This document shows positions 45,178 through 51,459 of a stretch of 51,459 nucleotides of DNA, piece by piece. The stretch spans positions 1 to 51,459 of the forward strand of contig DCJQ01000034.1 of assembly GCA_002319965.1 (NCBI GenBank), in the 5' to 3' direction. Origin of the DNA: Megasphaera sp. UBA1696 (GTDB taxonomy: Bacteria > Bacillota > Negativicutes > Veillonellales > Megasphaeraceae). How positions within the stretch are numbered: the stretch's first letter is position 1; each line of letters starts with the position of its first letter. Made by a program: the position numbers and the translations under genes. The notes beneath the pieces were generated by a model. It was not told where the DNA came from. It made no database searches and saw nothing but the letters and a program-made list of their open reading frames with translations.

Positions 45178-45879
45178 TCAGCGTTCGATGATGATGACCG
45201 TCGCCCCCGTTCGTTCGGCCGCCTCCAATTTCTCCGGGAAGCCGCCGGTGTGGCCTGAATTTTTGGTCACGACGTAGCGGGCCCCGGTCTCTTTGAACAT
45301 GGCCTCATTGAGGTCCGTCGAAAAAGGTCCCTGCATGCAGATCAGGCGCGCCGGCGGATAGCCCAGATCCAAGGCTCGTTCGAGGGAGGCCTTGACCGGT
45401 AAAATGCGGGCATAGACCCGATTTTCATAGTCCGGAATCTTGGCAAAGGCATCGAGGTTCTTACTGCCCGTCGTCAAAAATACGGGCCCTTCCGTATGGC
45501 TCAGGACTTCGACGGCTTCGTCGACGGTGCGGACAGCGATGGTGCGGCCATCCGTCCGATACGTTCCGGCCCGCCGGTTGATGCGGCGATAAGGGACGCC
45601 GGCCTTTTGACAGGCAGCCTTGATGTTGTCGGTAACGACCGTCGCATAGGGGTGGGTGGCGTCGACGGCAAGGCGTATCCCTTTATCTCTAAGGAATACT
45701 TCCATGTCCCCTTCATCCATCCGCCCTTCCAGGACGGTCACATAGGGACTGACGGGCAGCAGGGACGCTCCGTATGCCGTGGCCACCGAGACGTAGGCCC
45801 TTACCCGAAAACGGGCGGCGTAGCCGGCCAGTTTCCGCCCTTCCGTCGTGCCTCCGGCAATCCACACCGGGCCAATCAT
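45178..45879 (-). CDS. cbiJ: Precorrin-6A/cobalt-precorrin-6A reductase
   Basis: A 233-residue NAD(P)H-dependent reductase. WIAGGTTEGRKLA at the N terminus, AVDATHPYA near residue 92 and TKNSGHTGGFPEK near the C terminus mark the CbiJ/CobK family. Its ATG overlaps the cbiH stop by 4 bases. Confidence 0.93.
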   Translation of the reverse strand: MIGPVWIAGGTTEGRKLAGYAARFRVRAYVSVATAYGASLLPVSPYVTVLEGRMDEGDMEVFLRDKGIRLAVDATHPYATVVTDNIKAACQKAGVPYRRINRRAGTYRTDGRTIAVRTVDEAVEVLSHTEGPVFLTTGSKNLDAFAKIPDYENRVYARILPVKASLERALDLGYPPARLICMQGPFSTDLNEAMFKETGARYVVTKNSGHTGGFPEKLEAAERTGATVIIIER

Positions 45880-46607
45880 AACCGATAGCCTCGGGGCGTA
45901 ACCAACTTGCCGTTCAGGACCTTAGTCTGGCTATTGCCGATAAAGACCGTGCAGAACATGTCGAGGTGCTGGCTTCGCAATTCTCCTAAGGTAAGAATTT
46001 TGACGGCTTGACCGTCGCGGCCGATGTTGCGGACGATGCCCGCCGGCGTATGGGCCGACTGATGTCGCAGGATGATGTCGCAGGCCTTTTCGAGGTAGTC
46101 AGACCGCTTCTTACTGGCCGGGTTATAGAGGCAGATGACGAAGTCGCCGGCAGCGGCGCAGTCGAGGCGGTTTTCGATCTTATCCCACGGCGTCAAAAGG
46201 TCGCTCAGGGAAATGAGGCAGGCGTCGGCAATGAGGGGCGCGCCCAAAAGAGCGGCACCGGCACTGGCGGCGGTGACGCCGGGAATGACTTCGATATCGA
46301 CGTCGGGCGTATCGGCGGCCACTTCGTGCATGATGCCGGCCATGCCGTAGATACCGGCATCGCCGCTGGAGACGATAGCCACCTTCTGCCCCTCAAGAGC
46401 CCGTTCCAAGACCAAGCGGCAGCGAGCCACTTCCTGGGTCATGCCGGTGACGACGAATTCCTTGTCAGGGAAATAGTCCCGAATCAAATCGATATATGTA
46501 TGGTAGCCGACGATGCAGTCACAGCCTTCAAGGACAGCCTTGGCCTCTAGGGTCATGCCCTGCTGGGAGCCGGGGCCGATGCCGACGACGTAAATATGTG
46601 GTTTCAT
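45876..46607 (-). CDS. cbiH: Precorrin-3B/cobalt-precorrin-3 C17-methyltransferase
   Basis: A 243-residue SAM-dependent tetrapyrrole methylase performing C17 methylation and ring contraction. VGIGPGSQQGMT near the N terminus and SSGDAGIYGMAG near residue 80 are the family loops, with VCLYNPASKKR-type LYNPASKKR near residue 160. It lies between cbiG and cbiJ. Confidence 0.94.
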   Translation of the reverse strand: MKPHIYVVGIGPGSQQGMTLEAKAVLEGCDCIVGYHTYIDLIRDYFPDKEFVVTGMTQEVARCRLVLERALEGQKVAIVSSGDAGIYGMAGIMHEVAADTPDVDIEVIPGVTAASAGAALLGAPLIADACLISLSDLLTPWDKIENRLDCAAAGDFVICLYNPASKKRSDYLEKACDIILRHQSAHTPAGIVRNIGRDGQAVKILTLGELRSQHLDMFCTVFIGNSQTKVLNGKLVTPRGYRL

Positions 46608-46621
46608 GAAATCACGTCCTT

Positions 46622-47665
46622 TTAAACAGTTAAAAATCGGAGTATATACGATTCACAGGCAACGGCCACGGTGATACCCTGACCGGCCTTTTTGGAAACG
46701 ACGAGCTTGCCTCCGCCACTTGCCTTGACGGCCGATCGCTCACAGACGTTATCCGTCCCGACGGTCTGTCGGACAAAGTCCGAAGCGGTAAACGTGCCCG
46801 GCACCGCATTGAGCTCGGCGGCCGTAAAGAAGCGGATAGGCCATGACCGTTCCTTGGCAAAAGCCAAGAGCCCCGTTTCATCCCTTTTGACGTCGAGGCT
46901 GCTGACGTCCGCCACGGCCTCTTTCGAGAGATTGGCCTCTTTAAGGGCTGATGAGACGGCCTTTTCAATAGCCGAGGATAAGGTTCCACGGCGGCAGCCG
47001 ATGCCGATATGGAGGATAGCCGGCCGAACCGTGACAGCTGAGGGAAAAACCGATACAGCCGCTTTAGTCGTTACGATTAATCCCGTTTCACAATCCGTCG
47101 TCACGACCAAGCCCGGCGGCAAAGGCCCTTCGACGGGAAAGTCGCTGTATAAGCCGGCCCTTCCCCTTTCCAGGAGGCCCGAAGCAAAGGCCTTGGCCTC
47201 CGTCAGAGAAGACAGGTGCAGGCCAAACCTTGCAGCCCATTCATCGACAGCAAATAAAGCATTGACGTCGGTCGCCGTCGTAATGACCGCCTGTCCCTTT
47301 ATGGCCGCTGCCAATTGTCGGCCCCATTCGTTAGCCCGACCGATATGGCCGGACAGGATGGGAATGACGAACTGCCCTTTTTCGTCGATGACGATAACCG
47401 CCGGGTCTTCGTCCTTCTTGCGGATAAAGGGGGCAATAGAGCGAACGGCGATGGCCGCTGCCCCGACGAAAAGGAGGAGCCGTGCCGATTGAAAAGCCCG
47501 GGCCGTTTCTTCCCGCAGGGACGGGTCAAAGGAGACGGCCGGCGGAACGGCAAACTTCGCGAGCGTCGCTTGGCGAACCTGCCAGCCATTTTGCTGAAGG
47601 AAGGCTGCTGCCCTGCCGCCAAGAGCCGTCCCGGCTTTGGTAAAGGAAAAAACAACTGCGTTCAC
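46622..47665 (-). CDS. cbiG: Cobalt-precorrin-5A hydrolase
   Basis: 347 residues, removing the C2 unit from cobalt-precorrin-5A. The core holds ILSGHIGRANEWGRQLA near residue 105 and the C-terminal domain GIGCRRGTLSSAIEKAV near residue 220. The presence of CbiG marks the anaerobic (early cobalt insertion) pathway. The start is GTG at 47665 with AGGAG 7 bases upstream. It is the first gene of the operon, behind a leader of about 165 bases. Confidence 0.93.
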   Translation of the reverse strand: MNAVVFSFTKAGTALGGRAAAFLQQNGWQVRQATLAKFAVPPAVSFDPSLREETARAFQSARLLLFVGAAAIAVRSIAPFIRKKDEDPAVIVIDEKGQFVIPILSGHIGRANEWGRQLAAAIKGQAVITTATDVNALFAVDEWAARFGLHLSSLTEAKAFASGLLERGRAGLYSDFPVEGPLPPGLVVTTDCETGLIVTTKAAVSVFPSAVTVRPAILHIGIGCRRGTLSSAIEKAVSSALKEANLSKEAVADVSSLDVKRDETGLLAFAKERSWPIRFFTAAELNAVPGTFTASDFVRQTVGTDNVCERSAVKASGGGKLVVSKKAGQGITVAVACESYILRFLTV

Positions 47666-47847
47666 GACCGGTCTCCTCTCTGAAAAAGTGCATCATCATG
47701 CCTTTTTCTGATGCAGCCTCTGTCTTGGGATCGAACAAAGGCCTGTTTTTAGTGCCAAAAGCTCCAAAACAGAAAAACGGAAGGCCCTGTTGCCCCAAGA
47801 AAGGGGCTGACAGGTACCATCCTTCATAAACTAGAAACATTATACCA
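47666..47847 (-). promoter_or_regulatory. Promoter and structured leader of the cobalamin operon
   Basis: An extended -10 TGGTATAAT (47839-47847, minus strand) starts a leader of about 165 bases. It holds a hairpin CCTGT-CA-GCCCC/GGGGC-A-ACAGG (47786-47814), a second stem CTGTTTT/AAAACAG (47743-47772), and two mutually exclusive stems just before the ribosome binding site: TGCATCA/TGATGCA (47689-47715) followed by CTTTTT, or GAAAAAGGCAT/ATGC-A-CTTTTTC (about 47682-47708). I see none of the conserved B12-box sequence. A regulatory RNA is possible; the ligand is unknown. Confidence 0.45.
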
Positions 47848-47911
47848 TAAATACGGCGATATCGCTGTATGCCAATTTCCCTACCAAAGCGGCCGCCGGC
47901 AGCCGCTTGGC

Positions 47912-47946
47912 AAAAAAAATCCGAGCAGCCCGTCGAGGTTGCTCGG
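47912..47946 (-). terminator. Terminator after the flavodoxin gene
   Basis: Minus-strand stem CCGAGCA/TGCTCGG with a GC-rich interior, followed by eight T with one leading A, about 65 bases after the flavodoxin stop. Confidence 0.85.
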
Positions 47947-48011
47947 AACAAAAAATCTCTTTTTGTATTTTCTTTTCCGTAAGGAACAGGTTTATTCCTG
48001 CCGGATTTTTC

Positions 48012-48608
48012 TTACTGCTGCTGCAGCCAGTTCAGGACATCATTGTCACTGGCACCGCCGCTGAAGCGGACGCCGGTCTGCCAATCGCCGGTCCCGGCAG
48101 CCTTGGCCAGATTCTGACCGCTGTCACCGAGAGAACTTGCAGCTGACGTGCAGAAAGGAATGACCTTTTTGCCGCTGAAGTTATGACCTTCCACGAAGGT
48201 ATAGACGACGTGCGGTGCCTGCTGCCACCACAGGGGGTAGCCGATGTAGACCGTATCATAGGAATCCCAGTCGGCGACGTCGCCTTCATAGGTCGGCCGC
48301 AGCTGAGGCTGGGCGTGTTCCTGCACGACGCGGCTGTTGTCATCACGGTAGTTGAGGTCGCTGTCCGAATAAGGCTGTGTCGGCTTGATTTCAAAGATCG
48401 TCGCATTTTCATGGTTAGCAATCGTTTCCGCCACGCGCTTCGTATTGCCCGTCGCCGAGAAATAGACGACCAGGACCTTTCCCTGAGACGCGGCTGCCTT
48501 GGCCCCGTCTGAAGATGGCTGCGCTGCCGTCGAGCCCGTACTACCGCAGGCCGTGAGCATCACTAAGGCGACGGCCATCAATAACCCGCTCATAATTTTT
48601 TTCCACAT
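48012..48608 (-). CDS. Flavodoxin-like lipoprotein
   Basis: 198 residues. Lipoprotein signal (ALVMLTAC), then a flavodoxin domain: VLVVYFSATGNTKRVAE is the classical FMN-phosphate loop near residue 50, and YIGYPLWWQQAPHVVYTF the second loop. It is related to but distinct from the flavodoxin at 29326-30063, which has a degenerate first loop. It is the last gene after the hydrolase and the FMN reductase and likely shares their promoter. Confidence 0.87.
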   Translation of the reverse strand: MWKKIMSGLLMAVALVMLTACGSTGSTAAQPSSDGAKAAASQGKVLVVYFSATGNTKRVAETIANHENATIFEIKPTQPYSDSDLNYRDDNSRVVQEHAQPQLRPTYEGDVADWDSYDTVYIGYPLWWQQAPHVVYTFVEGHNFSGKKVIPFCTSAASSLGDSGQNLAKAAGTGDWQTGVRFSGGASDNDVLNWLQQQ

Positions 48609-48637
48609 AGAGTTTCCCCCTTATCACGAAAATACCG

Positions 48638-49711
48638 CTACTTATCCAGCCCCTGTTTATGGAGCCAGGCTTCGATGAGATCGGCTACGTCCCGGTTATT
48701 GAGGTCCTCCATCATGAAGTGAGTATTGCCTTTGAGGCCGACGTCGGGGAGGCTCACGACTTCCACATGGCCGCCGTACTGATTGACCAGGGCTTCCCAT
48801 TTTTTGGCCAGATTCCAGCGGATGCGCCAAGTGTCTTCGCCCCAATTGGCAACCGGGGTATCACCCTTCGGAATGTTGTCGCCATAGTAGACGACGATGG
48901 GGATCTTGGTCAGCTTCATGAAATCATCCATGGAAACGGCCGTACCCTTAGCCGGGAAGGGACTGGTCGTTTCTTCCACAGGCGGAACCATCCCTTCCGG
49001 GAAGGGGAAGGTTCCCGGTTCCAAGGCGATGACGCCTTTGACGTGAGACGAGGCTATCGCCGTTTCCCAACCGGGACCGCCGCCGGCCGAATGGGTCATT
49101 AAGACGCCGTCGCCGACTTTATCGAAGACAGCCGTCATGGCTTTGGCGACGACACCGCTGTCAAAGGCCCCCGTGTCAGGCGTCATAGCCCGGAAAAACT
49201 GGTCCTGTGAGGCCGCATCCTTAGGGAAGACGACGTTATCGTTATAATTAGGCCACTGGCCGATGCGGAAGTTGTTGAACCACAATTGGTCATCCGGCCG
49301 GGCACTGATGGAGGCTGCCACCGTGGAACGGCCGGCCCGTCCCCGCCGCGGTTCATCGACGAGGTAGGTCTTGTACCGTTTTTCAAGGAAGATATTCTGG
49401 AAGCCGTCACGACCGTCGGGCGTCGTTTCCCAGGTTTTGGCCGACTGACCGTGGCCGTGAAGGAAGACGAGGGCCGTACGGCGGGCATTCTTCGGCGTCT
49501 GATAAAAGACGTAGGCATGGTCGCCGTGGAGCGTTTCACCGGCGTTGTTCGTCGGTTCCGTCGTGCCCACATAGTCCCCCGGTGCCGTAACCACGGTCCC
49601 GCCGGCCAGAAAACTTCCCTGGTCGACGAGAGTCACGGGCTTCATGGCGAAAGCCGAACCGGTAATCAGTGTCGCAGCCAAGATGGCCGCTGCCGTCTTT
49701 TTAAAAGTCAT
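48638..49711 (-). CDS. Exported alpha/beta hydrolase of unknown substrate
   Basis: 357 residues with a signal peptide (to about residue 22). ALVFLHGHGQSAKTWE near residue 80 is the oxyanion region, the nucleophile elbow is THSAGGGPG near residue 207, and NTHFMMEDLNNRDVADLI near the C terminus supplies the histidine. An esterase or lipase-like activity is likely; the substrate is not readable. It sits 29 bases before the flavodoxin and 13 bases after the reductase gene. Confidence 0.82.
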   Translation of the reverse strand: MTFKKTAAAILAATLITGSAFAMKPVTLVDQGSFLAGGTVVTAPGDYVGTTEPTNNAGETLHGDHAYVFYQTPKNARRTALVFLHGHGQSAKTWETTPDGRDGFQNIFLEKRYKTYLVDEPRRGRAGRSTVAASISARPDDQLWFNNFRIGQWPNYNDNVVFPKDAASQDQFFRAMTPDTGAFDSGVVAKAMTAVFDKVGDGVLMTHSAGGGPGWETAIASSHVKGVIALEPGTFPFPEGMVPPVEETTSPFPAKGTAVSMDDFMKLTKIPIVVYYGDNIPKGDTPVANWGEDTWRIRWNLAKKWEALVNQYGGHVEVVSLPDVGLKGNTHFMMEDLNNRDVADLIEAWLHKQGLDK

Positions 49712-49724
49712 GATGAACCTCCTT

Positions 49725-50360
49725 TTAGTGAATAAAATTCGTGAAAATCGGTTCTTCCCGTTCCGGAAGGGCTACGCCGGCCTGGCGGGCCGCTTCCTGA
49801 CAGCGCAGCATATAAGCCATATTGCGGCCGAGAACGCGCATCGTGTACAGGCCTTCCTTGTCTTCTAAGACTTCTTCCGGTGCCGCGCCATGGACTTCAT
49901 TCCAATAGCGCGACGAGACGACGGGCATTTCCTGCAGCGTAAAGTATTTATTCATCTGGTCAAAGGACACGGTCGTCCCGGCCCGGCGTGCCGAAATGAC
50001 GGCTGCTGCGGGCTTTAAGTAAAAAGCCTTATTCCCGTTGCCGTTGGCTTCGGCGTAAAAGACGCGGTCCATGAAGGACGTCATATTGCCGGCCAAGGCC
50101 GCGTAATGGACGGGCGAACCGAAGACGAAGCCGTCGGCCGTCAGGGCCTTTTCCCGAAAATCATTGACGATATCGGGAATGACGCAGCGCCCGATGTCCC
50201 GACACTTATGACAGGCCATGCAGCCGCCGATGGGCTTGGCACCGATCCAAAAGAATTCTGTTTCAATGCCGAGGGTTTCCAAGGTCCGTGCCACTTCCTG
50301 AAGGGCTGTATAGGTACAGCCTTCTTTGTGAGGCGAGCCGTTTACCAGTAATACTTTCAT
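49725..50360 (-). CDS. NADPH-dependent FMN reductase / iron-sulfur flavoprotein family
   Basis: A 211-residue flavodoxin-fold oxidoreductase. LLVNGSPHKEGCTYTAL is the FMN-binding loop, and a cysteine cluster CMACHKCRDIGRC near residue 48 is typical of the iron-sulfur flavoprotein group. FGSPVHYAALAGNM is the next FMN loop. First gene after the MerR-type promoter at 50413-50443; it would respond to whatever that regulator senses, such as reactive aldehydes, nitric oxide or quinones. Confidence 0.87.
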   Translation of the reverse strand: MKVLLVNGSPHKEGCTYTALQEVARTLETLGIETEFFWIGAKPIGGCMACHKCRDIGRCVIPDIVNDFREKALTADGFVFGSPVHYAALAGNMTSFMDRVFYAEANGNGNKAFYLKPAAAVISARRAGTTVSFDQMNKYFTLQEMPVVSSRYWNEVHGAAPEEVLEDKEGLYTMRVLGRNMAYMLRCQEAARQAGVALPEREEPIFTNFIH

Positions 50361-50412
50361 CGAATCATCCTCTCATGACGGCCCCTGTCCCGGAATCTCA
50401 CCGAATACTTTC

Positions 50413-50443
50413 ACTATATCACTTGGAACCGAGTCCAAGTCAA
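50413..50443 (-). promoter_or_regulatory. MerR-type promoter with 19-base spacer and perfect dyad
   Basis: Minus-strand TTGACT (50438-50443) and TATAGT (50413-50418) are 19 bases apart, longer than the normal 17, and the spacer holds ACTTGGA-N6-TCCAAGT (50421-50440). This is the standard design for promoters untwisted by MerR-family activators; the CTTGGA...TCCAAG half sites resemble those of AdhR/NmlR-type regulators of aldehyde and electrophile responses. No merR gene is in the window. Confidence 0.8.
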
Positions 50444-50511
50444 GGGGGTCATCTGTCTTTTTTATTATGAATTGAAAACTTCGCCGGCTTCATTGAACCG
50501 TCGGACGGCGA

Positions 50512-51459
50512 TCAACCGCGCACAACCGAACCGCCAAAGACGGACGACATCTGGATTTTATCCAAGGCTTCATCGATTTTCCGCACTTCGTCTGCCGTGA
50601 GTTCAATATCGGCAGCGCCGCCGTTTTCCAGGAGGCGTCCCGGATTAGTCGTTCCCGGAATGGGTACGATCCAGGGCTTTTTAGAGAGCATCCAGGCCAA
50701 CGAAAGCTGGGCCGGCGTCGCCTGTTTCGAAGCAGCCAAGTCCTGAATCCACTGCAGGAGAGCCTTGTTTTCTTCCATGGCATCGGCCTGGAACTGAGGC
50801 ATGTTCCGGCGGTAGTCCGTATCCGGATCAAACTGGGAGTTCGCGTCGTAACGAGCCGTCAGGAAGCCGTTGGCCATCGGCGAAAAAGCGACTAAGCCGA
50901 CCTGCAGTTCTTCCAGGACGGGGAACATTTTTTCATACCAGCGGGCCATCATGGAATAGCGATTCTGGACGGCCGTGACCGGGCAGACGGCATGGGCCCG
51001 GCGCAGGGTATCGGCGTCGACTTCAGACAGGCCCCAGTGAAGGATCTTCCCTTCCTGCATGAGGTCGGCCATGACGGCGGCTACGTCTTCGACGGGAACC
51101 TTCGGGTCCTGACGATGCTGGTAGTAGATATCGATGTGGTCGGTTTGCAGACGCCGGAGCGATGCTTCCACGGACTTGCGGATAAGGTCCGGACGAGCAT
51201 CGGGGACGATGGGCTTATTCGGCTCGGGCGACGTCATGTCGAAATGGATGCCGAACTTGGTGCCGATCTGGATGCGGTCCCGGAAGGGCTTTAAAGCCTG
51301 GCCCAACAAGGTTTCGTTGGCGTGGGGATCGTCAGCCGTCCCGTAAACTTCGGCCGTATCAAAAAAAGTATAGCCGGCATCGACGGCTTTCGCCAATAAT
51401 TCCGTCATCTCCCGGACGTCTTTCGGCTGGCCGTAGCCGTGGCTCATGCCCATGCAGCC
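50512..51459 (-). CDS. Aldo/keto reductase, 5' end outside the window
   Basis: At least 315 residues of an NADPH-dependent reductase of the YakC/AKR13-like type. The frame is still open at the window edge (GCMGMSHGYG precedes the first in-window ATG at 51453), so the true start lies beyond 51459. The catalytic tyrosine is in FDTAEVYG near residue 38, the lysine in IGTKFGIH near residue 70, and YYQHRQDP carries the histidine. It ends 68 bases before the MerR-type promoter of the next operon and may belong to the same stress response. Confidence 0.92.
   Translation of the reverse strand, partial: GCMGMSHGYGQPKDVREMTELLAKAVDAGYTFFDTAEVYGTADDPHANETLLGQALKPFRDRIQIGTKFGIHFDMTSPEPNKPIVPDARPDLIRKSVEASLRRLQTDHIDIYYQHRQDPKVPVEDVAAVMADLMQEGKILHWGLSEVDADTLRRAHAVCPVTAVQNRYSMMARWYEKMFPVLEELQVGLVAFSPMANGFLTARYDANSQFDPDTDYRRNMPQFQADAMEENKALLQWIQDLAASKQATPAQLSLAWMLSKKPWIVPIPGTTNPGRLLENGGAADIELTADEVRKIDEALDKIQMSSVFGGSVVRG

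Noticed and set aside
47666..47847. Cobalamin riboswitch upstream of cbiG
   Set aside because: Looked for the B12-box and the GCCACTG element on the minus strand and found neither.

Overview
The window looks like chromosome of a diderm Firmicute of the Negativicutes (Megasphaera/Veillonellaceae-like). That placement is an inference from gene content: Mfd followed by a SpoVB-type flippase, an RND pump without an outer-membrane partner gene, anaerobic sulfite reductase, the anaerobic cobalamin route and many flavodoxin-like proteins. Nearly every gene is on the minus strand, and AGGAGG-type ribosome binding sites are common. I saw no rRNA, tRNA, CRISPR array, phage or insertion sequence.

Positions 1-15320 hold a sulfur-assimilation block. 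A SAM-I (S-box) riboswitch at 15101-15247 heads a tightly packed minus-strand operon of nine genes: cysK, sulfate-binding protein, cysT, cysW, cysA, aprA, aprB, cysD, cysN. Together they import sulfate, make APS, reduce APS to sulfite with an AprAB-type enzyme (no APS kinase or PAPS reductase is present) and fix sulfide into cysteine. Behind a terminator, a separate operon asrA-asrB-asrC-FNT (1831-5416) reduces sulfite to sulfide and carries a formate/nitrite-transporter-family channel probably used for hydrosulfide. To its left is a decayed second copy of that operon: a recognisable copy of the asr promoter, then a degenerate 3' piece of asrC, then a second, still open FNT gene.

Positions 15495-21994 hold a GNAT acetyltransferase gene and an organosulfur or amino-acid catabolic locus: an M20 amidohydrolase, an amino-acid permease interrupted by a frameshift in an A8 run, and a methionine gamma-lyase-like enzyme, all divergent from a PucR-family regulator. 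Positions 22642-27968 hold a S-adenosylmethionine by-product salvage operon (hslO, mtnP, mtnA, ahcY, mtaD). Two uncharacterised plus-strand genes follow at 28175-29254.

Positions 29326-41766 hold a flavodoxin-like lipoprotein, a MarR/adaptor/RND efflux operon with a perfect 15-bp dyad at its promoter, mfd with a SpoVB-like flippase, and a PHP-phosphoesterase/amidase pair. Positions 41855-47840 are a six-gene cobalamin (corrin ring) operon, cbiG-cbiH-cbiJ-cbiET-cbiA-cbiC, with a long structured leader that does not look like a B12 riboswitch. Positions 48012-51459 hold a flavodoxin, an exported alpha/beta hydrolase and an iron-sulfur-flavoprotein-type reductase behind a MerR-type promoter (19-bp spacer with a perfect dyad), then the 3' part of an aldo/keto reductase that runs off the right edge.

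The theme is sulfur and one-carbon chemistry: sulfate to cysteine, methionine breakdown, SAM by-product salvage, and the cobalamin needed by B12-dependent methionine synthase.
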